Shown here piece after piece: positions 49,570 to 59,804 of a stretch of 64,000 nt of DNA. The DNA is taken from the NCBI GenBank assembly GCA_024401695.1, contig JAKSKN010000001.1, positions 62,001 through 126,000 on the forward strand, given 5' to 3'. Below the pieces are notes generated by a model. It ran no database searches. It worked only from the letters and a program-made list of their open reading frames with translations, and was not told the origin of the DNA. Each line of letters begins with the position of its first letter. Position 1 is the first letter of the stretch. The position numbers were made by a program, and so were the translations under genes. Origin of the DNA: Bacteroidales bacterium. Lineage in GTDB: Bacteria; Bacteroidota; Bacteroidia; Bacteroidales; UBA932.

Positions 49570-51957
49570 ATGACAAGATTATTCATTTCGCTTTACAGAT
49601 ACTTCAAGGCCCATAAGGCCGTCTTCTATTGCATCCTCGTCGTCTCCGCCCTGGTCTTCGGCTATTTCGCGACGAAGATCCGCTTCGAGGAAAACATCGC
49701 AGCGCTTCTTCCCAAGACCGAAAAAAGCTCCGACTGCGACATCGCATTCGGAGACATCAGGGTAAAAGACAAGATTTTCCTCCAGATACTCTCCCGAAGC
49801 GGCAATATGACGCCGGAAGAGATCGGGGCATCGATGGACGAATTCCTCGAAATGCTCGTCAGCAGAGATGAGAAGGGTCTCATAGCCAACACCTTCAACC
49901 GCATCGATACCGACGACATAATGAACATCGTCTACTACGGGATGGGAGCCCTCCCGAACCATATAGACGAAAGTTACTACCCGGTCATCGACTCCCTCCT
50001 CACCGAAGAGACATTCGACGACATCGCCTCCGGCAATATGAAGTCAAAGCTGACCGACCTGGGAGGATATACGCTCGTCGACGGTCATATCTTCTCTTCG
50101 GACAGCACTGTGGCGCTCGCATTCATCACTCCGGCCTTCAGTTCATACGACACCTGGCGCGGAACCTACCTCGAAGGCCTGATGACCCGATGTGTCAAGG
50201 AATACGAAGCCGCACACCCCGACTGCGAAATCCTTTTCCACGGAGTGCTCATCGAAGGCGTCTTCAACTCACGTCAGATCAAGAAGGACATCTACTGGAC
50301 GGTAGGCATCTCGCTTCTGCTCATCTGCTTCATCATCTGCTTCTGCTTCAAGAGCAAGAGCACGCTTCTGCATATCGTACTGCCGATCGCCTACGGAACG
50401 ATCTTCGCACTGGCGATAATGTATTGGGTCAAGGGAGTGATGTCATTCATGGCGATAGGCATAGGGGCGCTGATTATGGGCGCTGCCCTGAGCTACTGCC
50501 TGCACGTGCTCACGCACCACAAGTTCGTCGACGACGTCGAAACCGTGATCAAGGAACAGACCCGTCCGGTCTGCCTCGGCTGTCTCACCACGGTCGGAGC
50601 CTTTTCCGGACTGCTCTTCACCACCAGCGACCTGCTCAAGGACTTCGGCCTCTTCGGCACCCTGATGCTCCTGGGCACGACATTCTTCGTGCTTGCATTC
50701 CTGCCGCAGTTCTTCACCGAAGGCCCCGCCGAGAAAAACGAAAAGGCATTCAGGGTGATCAACAAGATCAATTCCTACCCTCTCGACCGCAACAAGCCGG
50801 TAGTGATCCTGATGGCCGTCATCTCGCTGATCACCATCATCGAGTCACGCAATGTCCAGTTTGACAACGACCTCAACAACATAGGCTACAAAGAGCCGGT
50901 ATTCGTCCGCTCCGAAAACATCTACAACGAGAAGGTCAACGGCAACTGGTACTGCCAGTACTACGCCGCCCACGCCAGCGACCTCGACAGCGCTATCATC
51001 TACAACCGCGCCCTGAACGCCAAGCTCGATTCCCTCAAGGGCATCGGCGCCATCCATTCATACAGCGGAGTCGACGGCATACTCATACCGTTCGAGGAGC
51101 AGCAGCGCAACATCGATGCGTGGAAAGAATTCTGGACCCCCGAGCGCGTTTCCAGGACCTTCAACCTCCTGAAGAAGGAAGCCGCCGAATACGACTGGTC
51201 AAGCACCGGATTCGACATTCCCGAGACTTTCAAGCTTATGGCAGAAAGCGATTACGAGCCCCAGTCACTCTACGACGCGGGAGTGGTCCCGGAGGCCCTT
51301 CTATGCAACTTCGTCGAGAACAATGAAGACGGATGGATGGTATTCACAGGCGTCCTGCTCGACCGCAGCAAGCTCTACGAGCTCAACGACGAGATATGCG
51401 CCACACCTCACGTGATAGTGCTCGATCCGTTCTACTACACAGGCGATATGGTCGAGATCGCGCACCGCGATTTCAACATCGTGCTGCTCATCTCATCCAT
51501 TTTCGTATTTCTGGTATTACTTTTGTCGTTCAGGAGCCTGGCGGTTGCCATCATCGCCTTCCTTCCAATGGGGCTGAGCTGGTACATCGTCCAGGGAATA
51601 ATGTACATATTCGGCATACAGTTCAATCTGGTCAACATAATGATCTCGACGTTCATCTTCGGCATCGGCGTCGATTACAGCATCTTCGTGATGGACGGAC
51701 TCATCAGCAACGCCAGGTACAAGACCCACAGGCTGCTCATCTGCCACAAGGCGGCCATATTCTTCTCCGGGGTCACGCTGCTCATAGTGACCGGATCACT
51801 CATCTTCGCCACACATCCTGCCATCTATTCGGTAGGTATCAGCACAATTATCGGTATGACCTCAAGCATACTCATAACATATGCGCTCCAGCCTATGCTC
51901 TTCAGGCTTCTCCTCAAGAGTGACTACCTGCGCAAAAAAGCACTTCGGATAAAATGA
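49570..51957 (+). CDS. MMPL/RND-family exporter
   Basis: 795 aa. RND layout: helix 1 (AVFYCILVVSALVFGYFATKI) followed by a periplasmic loop (about 40-235), helices 2-6 (TVGISLLLICFIICFCF, TLLHIVLPIAYGTIFALAIMYW, MSFMAIGIGALIMGAALSYCLHVLTHH), then the repeat with a second loop and helices 7-12 (LLISSIFVFLVLLLSFRSLAVAI, MISTFIFGIGVDYSIFVMDGLI). The GIGVDYSIF and GAALSYCLH phrases are the paired central-helix signatures. Likely a proton-driven exporter of lipids or lipid-like molecules, coupled by ATGA to a LolA-like carrier. Substrate unknown. Confidence 0.88.
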   Translation: MTRLFISLYRYFKAHKAVFYCILVVSALVFGYFATKIRFEENIAALLPKTEKSSDCDIAFGDIRVKDKIFLQILSRSGNMTPEEIGASMDEFLEMLVSRDEKGLIANTFNRIDTDDIMNIVYYGMGALPNHIDESYYPVIDSLLTEETFDDIASGNMKSKLTDLGGYTLVDGHIFSSDSTVALAFITPAFSSYDTWRGTYLEGLMTRCVKEYEAAHPDCEILFHGVLIEGVFNSRQIKKDIYWTVGISLLLICFIICFCFKSKSTLLHIVLPIAYGTIFALAIMYWVKGVMSFMAIGIGALIMGAALSYCLHVLTHHKFVDDVETVIKEQTRPVCLGCLTTVGAFSGLLFTTSDLLKDFGLFGTLMLLGTTFFVLAFLPQFFTEGPAEKNEKAFRVINKINSYPLDRNKPVVILMAVISLITIIESRNVQFDNDLNNIGYKEPVFVRSENIYNEKVNGNWYCQYYAAHASDLDSAIIYNRALNAKLDSLKGIGAIHSYSGVDGILIPFEEQQRNIDAWKEFWTPERVSRTFNLLKKEAAEYDWSSTGFDIPETFKLMAESDYEPQSLYDAGVVPEALLCNFVENNEDGWMVFTGVLLDRSKLYELNDEICATPHVIVLDPFYYTGDMVEIAHRDFNIVLLISSIFVFLVLLLSFRSLAVAIIAFLPMGLSWYIVQGIMYIFGIQFNLVNIMISTFIFGIGVDYSIFVMDGLISNARYKTHRLLICHKAAIFFSGVTLLIVTGSLIFATHPAIYSVGISTIIGMTSSILITYALQPMLFRLLLKSDYLRKKALRIK

Positions 51958-52520
51958 AAAAAATCATCGCAATCATTGCCGCCGCCCTCTGCGCACTCAC
52001 TATGAACGCCCAGGACAGCGCACAGATCATCTCCAAAATCGAAAAGGCGAACTCCAGCTCAAGGACCGTCCGCGAGAATTTCTCCGAGGTTATGACACCC
52101 GCCGACAAATCCCTCAAGCAGAAGAAGCGTGAAGGCGTGTTCGAGTACAAGCCGGACTATTTCAGGATGGATTACACCAACAACGACCTCTTCCTCATAG
52201 AGAACAACGTGATGACTCTCAAGAACGGAGCCGCCACACAGAAATTCGACCTCACGAAGAACCTGATGATGAAGGGACTCAGCAACACCCTTATGTATGC
52301 ATTCCAGGGCCAGCTCACCAAGCTTGCAGTCGAGCAGAACGCCGACATCACCGCCAGCCGCGACGGGAACTTCTACCTCGTCACCCTCAAGGCGAAGAAG
52401 AAGGCACCCCGCGGATACAGCCAGATCGTGGTTTACTACAGGGTATCGGACTGTATGATCAATTCAATGAGGATGGATGAGTTCACCGGAGCTTCGACCT
52501 ACTATAGCATCGCAAAATAA
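51954..52520 (+). CDS. LolA-like periplasmic lipid carrier
   Basis: 188 aa with a signal peptide (KIIAIIAAALCALTMNAQ). A LolA fold is suggested by NSSSRTVRENFSEVM near the start, REGVFEYKPDYFRMDYTN, LFLIENNVMTLKNG and the terminal MRMDEFTGASTYYSI. It overlaps the MMPL exporter by 4 nt; MMPL plus LolA-like pairs occur together in Bacteroidetes lipid and pigment export loci. Here there are no biosynthesis genes, so what is moved is open. Confidence 0.78.
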   Translation: MKKIIAIIAAALCALTMNAQDSAQIISKIEKANSSSRTVRENFSEVMTPADKSLKQKKREGVFEYKPDYFRMDYTNNDLFLIENNVMTLKNGAATQKFDLTKNLMMKGLSNTLMYAFQGQLTKLAVEQNADITASRDGNFYLVTLKAKKKAPRGYSQIVVYYRVSDCMINSMRMDEFTGASTYYSIAK

Positions 52521-53266
52521 TGGCAATTGACGGTAAATCATTGAAAGACGGCTGCGTCGCGTGGATACGCGACTGGTTCGCGCCGTTCGGTCCCACAAGC
52601 ACCGCAGTGCTGGGAATGAGCGGAGGCAAGGACAGCACTGTTGCCGCAGCCCTTTGCGCGGAGGCCCTCGGGCCGGAGCGCGTGATAGGTGTGGCAATGC
52701 CTGCCGACGGCCAGAGCCTCAACGAAGCCGACGAGATATGCCGGTTCCTGGGTATCAGATACTACTGTCTCCCAATCGGCAGGATAGAGGCGGCCGCCGA
52801 TGAACTCGGCACCATCCTCTCACCTGACGGATTCTCCAACCAGACAGAGCAGAACATCCCGCCACGCATCCGTATGATGATGCTTTACGCAGTGGCACAG
52901 AGCAGCAACGGCTTCGTCGCCAACACCTGCAACCTCAGCGAGGACTACATCGGTTACGCCACCCTCTTCGGCGATGCCGCCGGTTCCTTCTCCCCTCTCG
53001 GCAAGCTCGTCGTGCGCGAGGTGCTCGCAATAGGCCACGAACTCGGCCTGCCGTCAAAATGGGTCGACAAGACTCCGGACGACGGTCTGCCGCACTCCTG
53101 CCCGGACGAGGCGAAGTTCGGATTCACCTACGCCACCCTCGACCGCTACATCCGCGAGGGCATCTGCGAAGACGCTGAAGTAAAGGCAAAGATTGACAGG
53201 ATGCACTCTCGCAACCTCTTCAAGACCGAAATTCTCCACATCCCCTCCTTCGAGCCGGAATTCTGA
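52520..53266 (+). CDS. nadE: NAD(+) synthetase, ammonia-dependent type
   Basis: 248 aa. The PP-loop is LGMSGGKDSTVAAALCAEAL (residues about 30-49); NTCNLSEDYIGYATLFGDAAGSFSPLGKLV and the KTPDDGLPHSCPDEAKFG segment complete the NAD synthetase signature. It has no N-terminal glutaminase domain, so it should use free ammonia to convert deamido-NAD to NAD. Its start overlaps the LolA-like stop by one base (TAATG), an operon without obvious functional link. Followed by two stacked hairpins. Confidence 0.93.
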   Translation: MAIDGKSLKDGCVAWIRDWFAPFGPTSTAVLGMSGGKDSTVAAALCAEALGPERVIGVAMPADGQSLNEADEICRFLGIRYYCLPIGRIEAAADELGTILSPDGFSNQTEQNIPPRIRMMMLYAVAQSSNGFVANTCNLSEDYIGYATLFGDAAGSFSPLGKLVVREVLAIGHELGLPSKWVDKTPDDGLPHSCPDEAKFGFTYATLDRYIREGICEDAEVKAKIDRMHSRNLFKTEILHIPSFEPEF

Positions 53267-53288
53267 CATTAGTCATTCTTAAAAAAAA

Positions 53289-53320
53289 GACCTGCTGAAA
53301 ATATTGCATTCCAGCAGGTC
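53289..53320 (+). terminator. Terminator of nadE
   Basis: GACCTGCTG (53289-53297) with CAGCAGGTC (53312-53320), A-run before and ATTTTTC after. Confidence 0.8.
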
Positions 53321-53324
53321 ATTT

Positions 53325-53361
53325 TTCACCAGGTACCCCATTTTTGACCCCACCTGGTGAA
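53325..53361 (-). terminator. Second hairpin between nadE and the M64 peptidase gene
   Basis: TTCACCAGGT (53325-53334) with ACCTGGTGAA (53352-53361), perfect 10-bp arms. On the minus strand it is followed by AAAAAT, so it is weak as a terminator for the opposite gene. Confidence 0.45.
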
Positions 53362-53415
53362 GAAAACCGCATCCAGAGCCCGCTTTTTCTACAGGTCATT
53401 ATGTTAAGTCATTTA

Positions 53416-54651
53416 TCAGCGGGTATAGAACCTAATCATATCCAGAATCGCACGCTGGCAGACCGGGCAGAAGGCTCCGCAGCTGTTGGTGTGCATACGG
53501 CAGTCTTCCGCAGGACGCCATACGCCTTTGGACGAATATCCGCCGCCTTCGAGAAGGTCGACACCGGGCACGCCGGTGAGGAGCATATCCTTCCACTTCG
53601 ACTCGAAGTCGACCTTGGTCGTAAGGTTCTTCTCCCAAGGCTCGACGTCCGGGAAATACCACTCGGAATACATATCGTCATAGTAATACTCGTCGGCAAG
53701 GGCGCCGAAGCTGTGGCCGAATTCGTGGACCACGACAGGGCGGAACATCTGGTGGTGAGCCGTAGTCAACGTATATGAATTGTATATGCCGCCACCTCCG
53801 TAATAGTCGGTGTTGGCAAGCACGATTATGTGCTCGTAAGGTATCCCCGCCAATGCATCGTGCATATCCTTCAGGTGAAGCGTCGTGAGGTACCTGTCCA
53901 TATAGAACGTATTGAAGTGCGACGAGAGCGGAGAAGACTTCCACTCGCCCTTCTGTGGCACGCTCACTCCGGAATCTTCCGACGGCAGGGCCACGGCGAT
54001 GAAGTTGAAGCAGTCCTTCATCGAGCCGAACGGCTCGTGGGCAAGGATAGACTCAACGGCTGTGGCCGCATCGGCATAGAATGTCTCTGCCTCGGCGGCG
54101 GTATAGCCTTCAGCCAGAATCACCACGTCTATGCAGTTGTCAAGGGTACCTTTATGAAGCAAGCGCGTCGGAGCGCCGGAAGGCACGAGCGGGCGTATCA
54201 TCACGTCAGCCGGGTCCACCCTGTGGGTAAGCGAACTCTGAAGGTCGCCGTGGGGGCTGAACAGCTCCACGGTTATGTCGGCCTCAGCCGAAGGCATTGG
54301 CACCAGGAAGACGTTCTCGAAGCTGCGGCGCGTCTTAGTCGCCTCCTCGGTAAGCTGCCACTCGTTGAAAAGCGTGCTGAAGGAGGTTCTGTACAGCACC
54401 TTCGCCGTGGCGGCGTCCCGCATCGTTATCTGGCCGTTGCCTTTGACGGGCACATCGGCCATATTCACGGTGCGGCCGTACCATCCCTCCGAAGAGCGCA
54501 GTTCATCGAGGGATATCTCAGAACCGGCGCTGTCGCCCGAGAAGATGTAATCCAGACGGAGGGTCCTGTTCAACAGGTCCCCGGTCACAGTCTGTGCCAT
54601 AGCGGCAAGGCCGAGGCACAGGAGGGGCAGAAGGATGGCGGCACGTTTCAT
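53416..54651 (-). CDS. M64-family (IgA-peptidase-like) exported metallopeptidase
   Basis: 411 aa from the ATG at 54651, where a signal peptide starts (RAAILLPLLCLGLAAMAQ). An N-terminal beta domain is followed by the M64 catalytic region: DVVILAEGYTAAEAETF, PFGSMKDCFNFIAV, IVLANTDYYGGGG and VVHEFGHSFGALADEYYY with the HExxH zinc site. The C-terminus has a Cys-rich CGAFCPVCQRA. The family contains Clostridium ramosum IgA protease; Bacteroidetes members are abundant and their substrates mostly unknown. It starts 1 nt after the sugar-acid operon's last gene and may be read with it. Confidence 0.9.
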   Translation of the reverse strand: MKRAAILLPLLCLGLAAMAQTVTGDLLNRTLRLDYIFSGDSAGSEISLDELRSSEGWYGRTVNMADVPVKGNGQITMRDAATAKVLYRTSFSTLFNEWQLTEEATKTRRSFENVFLVPMPSAEADITVELFSPHGDLQSSLTHRVDPADVMIRPLVPSGAPTRLLHKGTLDNCIDVVILAEGYTAAEAETFYADAATAVESILAHEPFGSMKDCFNFIAVALPSEDSGVSVPQKGEWKSSPLSSHFNTFYMDRYLTTLHLKDMHDALAGIPYEHIIVLANTDYYGGGGIYNSYTLTTAHHQMFRPVVVHEFGHSFGALADEYYYDDMYSEWYFPDVEPWEKNLTTKVDFESKWKDMLLTGVPGVDLLEGGGYSSKGVWRPAEDCRMHTNSCGAFCPVCQRAILDMIRFYTR

Positions 54652-54652
54652 T

Positions 54653-55795
54653 CTATTCGGAGAAAAGTCGTCTGATATGGCGTTCGCAGAGGTTGTCGGT
54701 GATCTCGCGGCCGATAACGTCGGTGTGCTTCTCGAGCGCCGGATAGAACTCAGCACCGAGTTCGGCGGCAATCTTGTAGCTCACGTGTATGAGCTGGCGG
54801 AATGACGGATTGTAGAGAGGGTCGGACTGGTTGTGACGCATCGTGCGTGCGTAGGTCTCGGCATCCCATTTTTCCACTTCCTCCGGGCTTGGCAGTTCGG
54901 CCACGTCGATGTCGATGACGGTGGCGTAAGGGACTGTGAGCTCTTCCATACGGCCGAGGGCGTTGACATAGATGCGCTTCGCGAGGGCGAGGGCGTCAGG
55001 GTCGGCCACGGCGAGGCCGATATTCTCCTCGAGCCAGGTGGTTCCGGCGGTCTTGATATGGATTCCGGTGTCGTATTTGCGTATCAGGCGGCCCATTATA
55101 GGGTAGATGCTGAACTTGTCGGAACCGGAGTGGATGGACAGCTTGAGATTCTCCGGCAGACCGTATTCCTTCACCGCCTCGGCGATCACCTGAAGGTCCT
55201 GCTCGAACTCCTTCTCGAACCGGGCCAGGTCTCCGCGGTAATCCACGCCCTTGTTGAAACGGCCGGTGAACTTGGGCGCTATCGTCTGCACGGGAATCTT
55301 CTCTTCGGCGAGCGCCTTCAGGATAAAGCGGAGTTCATCCGGAGTCTGGGCCTCGTCCACTTCGTCCATCGACACTTCGGTAACAAAATTGCCGGCTCCC
55401 TTCTTTTCAGCTATGTGGCGGTAAATCTTTCCTGCCTCTTTTATTGCAGGCAGGAAACGCTCCTCGACGCTCCCCTTCTTGCCGATATAGTCTGCCACAT
55501 CGATGGTGAAGAAATCGGAGGCCTCGATGAAGCGGTCGACGTTGCCGAGATTGATATGGTCGGCGTCAACGAAATACTGGTCCTTGTAGCCGAGCGCCCT
55601 GACGGCCTCGTCGGCCTCATGGCGGGTCTCCATAGGGTCGGTGCCCACGATCTGATGCTCGCGGTTGCTCTTGTTCCAGACCGGAACGAAATGGACTCCG
55701 AACTGTTTTTCAGCCTCGATAAGGGCTTTCAACTGATTGATGCCTTCGTGTGCGAACCTGTCGCCTATGCCGAATGAATATTTGCCTATTATCAT
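54653..55795 (-). CDS. UxaE-like tagaturonate epimerase
   Basis: 380 aa from the ATG at 55795; an upstream TTG adds only two residues. The opening IIGKYSFGIGDRFAHEG, VWNKSNREHQIVGT, YFVDADHINLGNVDRFI and SIHSGSDKFSIYP match my memory of the UxaE family (PF16257), metal-dependent epimerases interconverting D-tagaturonate and D-fructuronate. The SIHSGSDKF histidine and aspartate are plausible ligands. It is the last of five sugar-acid genes. The exact sugar acid is uncertain, since related proteins vary. Confidence 0.7.
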   Translation of the reverse strand: MIIGKYSFGIGDRFAHEGINQLKALIEAEKQFGVHFVPVWNKSNREHQIVGTDPMETRHEADEAVRALGYKDQYFVDADHINLGNVDRFIEASDFFTIDVADYIGKKGSVEERFLPAIKEAGKIYRHIAEKKGAGNFVTEVSMDEVDEAQTPDELRFILKALAEEKIPVQTIAPKFTGRFNKGVDYRGDLARFEKEFEQDLQVIAEAVKEYGLPENLKLSIHSGSDKFSIYPIMGRLIRKYDTGIHIKTAGTTWLEENIGLAVADPDALALAKRIYVNALGRMEELTVPYATVIDIDVAELPSPEEVEKWDAETYARTMRHNQSDPLYNPSFRQLIHVSYKIAAELGAEFYPALEKHTDVIGREITDNLCERHIRRLFSE

Positions 55796-55821
55796 ATACA
55801 ATTGATTTGGAGTGAAACGAC

Positions 55822-55880
55822 TAAGCCCCCGGAGAGGGGGTTTGGGGGTGAGTCCCCTTGAGGGGAGCAGGGGTGTAGAC
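55822..55880. repeat. C-run/G-run extragenic repeat, REP-like
   Basis: TAAGCCCCCGGAGAGGGGG, then TTTGGGGGTGAG and CCCCTTGAGGGGAG. Two G/C hairpins lie in the short gap between the gnd and UxaE genes. A related unit is at 22861-22893. Confidence 0.5.
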
Positions 55881-55902
55881 CTGACGATACGATATCGACT
55901 GC

Positions 55903-57357
<1,455 letters not shown>

Positions 57358-57390
57358 ATTGATTGAATTTATTTGCATACTATCTCTTTC

Positions 57391-58533
57391 TCATTCCGCC
57401 GCCTCAGTGACTTCGAATCCAAGGCGTGCCAGTTTATGTGCAGCCTCCTTCCCGGAATGCAGAAGGGTGACTCCGAATGCCGTCGGCTCACGGCGTATCT
57501 GATAGTCGCCGCGGAGCTTCTCGAAAAGGGAAGGGTCTGCCTTCAGCAGATCCGAGTCCTCCTCCACACGGTAGGTGTAGAGAATGGCTTCGGTGAGCAC
57601 CTGCTGAGTTGTCTTGCCGCTGCAGTCGATGGTGAAGCGGAGCGCCTGCACGGGGGCCGGGATGCCGGAAGCAGACCAGCCCTTCAGCGCCTCTATGCCA
57701 AGGGCTCGGGCGACAGCCCGGACCGACATCGAGGTGCCGTTCGCCTTGCCGTCGGCGCTGTAGCCGGCTATGTGAGGGGTGGAGATGGCGAGCATCGACA
57801 TCAGTTCGGTGTCGATGGCAGGTTCACCCTCCCAGACATCCAGCACGGCTGCCTTGAGCCTGCAATCGTAGAGAGCGGCCTTCAGTGCCAGGTTGTCCAC
57901 AACGGGGCCGCGCGATGAGTTTATCAGTATCTGCGTCGGACGCAGCGTCGCGATGCGGGCGGCATCGAAGAGGTGCCAGGTTGCATCGGGGCCTTCCTTC
58001 TCAAGCGGCACGTGCACGGTGACGATATCAGCCTCAGAGAGCAGCTCATCGAGGCCGACGAATGCGTCGCTTCCCTCCCTGCGGGCACGCGGCGGATCGT
58101 TCAGAAGCACCTTCATACCCAGGATACCGGCCGCTTCGGCCACCTTGCTTCCCACATTGCCGACTCCGACCACACCGAGCGTCATCCTGTCGAGCTGCAG
58201 GCCGTATCGGGCAGCAAGGGTGACAAGGGTGGATGCAATGTACTGCTTCACACTCCAGGAATTGCATCCGGGAGCGTTGGTCCAGAATATTCCGTTGCGT
58301 TCGCACCAGGCGGTGTCTATGTGGTCATAGCCTATGGTGGCTGTCGCGATCGCCTTTACGGCAGAGCCTTTCAGAAGGGACTCGTTGCAGATAGTCCTGG
58401 TCCTGGTGATCAAGGCATCCGCGTCGCGGACCACCTCGGCCGTGGTCTCCTTACCGGGCAGGTACACCACATCCGCGTAAGGCTCGAACACCCCGCGGAT
58501 GAATGGTATCTTGTTGTCAATTACTATTTTCAT
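57391..58533 (-). CDS. pdxB: 4-phosphoerythronate dehydrogenase family (PdxB)
   Basis: 380 aa. D-isomer 2-hydroxyacid dehydrogenase: TATIGYDHID, NAPGCNSWSVKQYI, VVGVGNVGSKV (NAD loop), ILINSSRGPVVD (arginine), DVWEGEP (glutamate) and TPHIAGYS (histidine). The C-terminal region and overall length match PdxB, which oxidises 4-phosphoerythronate in vitamin B6 synthesis. Here it lies inside a sugar-acid operon, with ATGA overlap to the LarA-like gene, so a role in sugar-acid oxidation is also possible. Confidence 0.85.
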   Translation of the reverse strand: MKIVIDNKIPFIRGVFEPYADVVYLPGKETTAEVVRDADALITRTRTICNESLLKGSAVKAIATATIGYDHIDTAWCERNGIFWTNAPGCNSWSVKQYIASTLVTLAARYGLQLDRMTLGVVGVGNVGSKVAEAAGILGMKVLLNDPPRARREGSDAFVGLDELLSEADIVTVHVPLEKEGPDATWHLFDAARIATLRPTQILINSSRGPVVDNLALKAALYDCRLKAAVLDVWEGEPAIDTELMSMLAISTPHIAGYSADGKANGTSMSVRAVARALGIEALKGWSASGIPAPVQALRFTIDCSGKTTQQVLTEAILYTYRVEEDSDLLKADPSLFEKLRGDYQIRREPTAFGVTLLHSGKEAAHKLARLGFEVTEAAE

Positions 58534-59801
58534 TTGAATCTGTCTGGATGGGCCCAGAGGCCAAGCGCAGGATTTGAGATGAAATAGACCATCTCGTTGT
58601 TGATCTCATTCCATCCGTCCTTGAGACGTGGCAGCTTGTAGAGCGCCATCACGTGATCGATAGGCTTGTATTCGTAGCCCACACCCTCGATCTCCTCCTG
58701 TGACATATGGAAGCCCGGACAATATGATATCTTGAACCTGCCTTCGGACGAACCGTGGATGAGGTGTGCCGATGCACTGAGGTTGTCCTGCAGGTCTGCA
58801 TTCGCGGCGGTGGCCGCAAGAGTGGCCTGAGTGCCGCGGTATCCGTATTTGCGGATGAGGGCGTCGATCTGCGGATCCTCGCCGAAAGTCTTCAGTCCAG
58901 GCGCGAGGATCATCAGCTTGGCGTTGTCGGCAAGGGCCATGCGCGTGCGGTAGATGGCCTTGTTGCCCAGCCAGGTGCTGGTGAATTCGTCGGGGTCGAG
59001 CCAGACGAGGCACTTCCTGACCGGTTCCTCGACCATTGTGAAGTTGACCTGGAGGGAGAGCGCGGCCGCAAGCCGGAAGCACTCCTGGTCGTCGCCTATG
59101 AAGAGACCCTTCATCTCCATTTCTCCGGAGGCATTCTTTGCCATCACGGTCTGGATGTAGATTATTGGCAGACCGGCTATGAAATGCTGCCGGGCGTATT
59201 CCATCACGCTGCGCACAGGACTGTCGGCCCTGCCCATTATGCGTTCCATTCCATATGTGGCGCCCAGATAATGGCTCTTGTTGATCCCCTCGGGGCCTCC
59301 GACGCCGACAAAGATGTTCTTGGTGTAGTTGGCCATACCGATCACCTCGTGCGGGACCACCTGGCCTATCGAAAGTATCAGGTCGAATGAAGGGTCAAGC
59401 AGAAGCTTGTTGACCTGTGCCGGCCAAGGATAGTCGACACGCCCCTCGGACACTTCGCGCACGTAGTCCGCCGGCACCTCCCCCACTGTGACCACGTCGT
59501 TGCGCCAGTCGTGTACGCGGAAAAGGGATGCGGGCACGTGCCCGAACATTGCGGCGATCTGCCGCTCAGTCATAGGAGCGTGCGTCCCCAGCGCCGGCAT
59601 TATGTCGGTGAGGGCGTCGCCGTAATATTCCCAGGCCATCTCCGTGAGAGGCCCGGCAAAGGAATTCGCACGGGTGTAATCCGGCGGCAGGGCAAGCACC
59701 CTGCGCTTTGCTCCAAGCTTGTCAAACACAGCGTTCAGCGCCTCACGCGCCTCCTGAGACGTGATGACGTCGTTCCTTGAACCTCTTGAAAAGTATAGCA
59801 T
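58530..59801 (-). CDS. LarA-family nickel-pincer racemase/epimerase
   Basis: 423 aa. Hallmarks: LPPDYTRANS (substrate/nucleotide region), PALGTHAPMTERQI with the GTHxPMT motif, QVVPHEVIGMANYTKNIFVG, and GGPEGINKSHYLGA, carrying the His/His/Lys/His set expected to bind and attach the nickel-pincer cofactor. LarA racemises lactate, but the superfamily includes epimerases of other 2-hydroxyacids, D-gluconate among them. The cofactor synthesis genes larB, larC and larE are not in this window. Position between kinase and dehydrogenases suggests a sugar acid substrate. Confidence 0.82.
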   Translation of the reverse strand: MLYFSRGSRNDVITSQEAREALNAVFDKLGAKRRVLALPPDYTRANSFAGPLTEMAWEYYGDALTDIMPALGTHAPMTERQIAAMFGHVPASLFRVHDWRNDVVTVGEVPADYVREVSEGRVDYPWPAQVNKLLLDPSFDLILSIGQVVPHEVIGMANYTKNIFVGVGGPEGINKSHYLGATYGMERIMGRADSPVRSVMEYARQHFIAGLPIIYIQTVMAKNASGEMEMKGLFIGDDQECFRLAAALSLQVNFTMVEEPVRKCLVWLDPDEFTSTWLGNKAIYRTRMALADNAKLMILAPGLKTFGEDPQIDALIRKYGYRGTQATLAATAANADLQDNLSASAHLIHGSSEGRFKISYCPGFHMSQEEIEGVGYEYKPIDHVMALYKLPRLKDGWNEINNEMVYFISNPALGLWAHPDRFK

Positions 59802-59804
59802 AAC

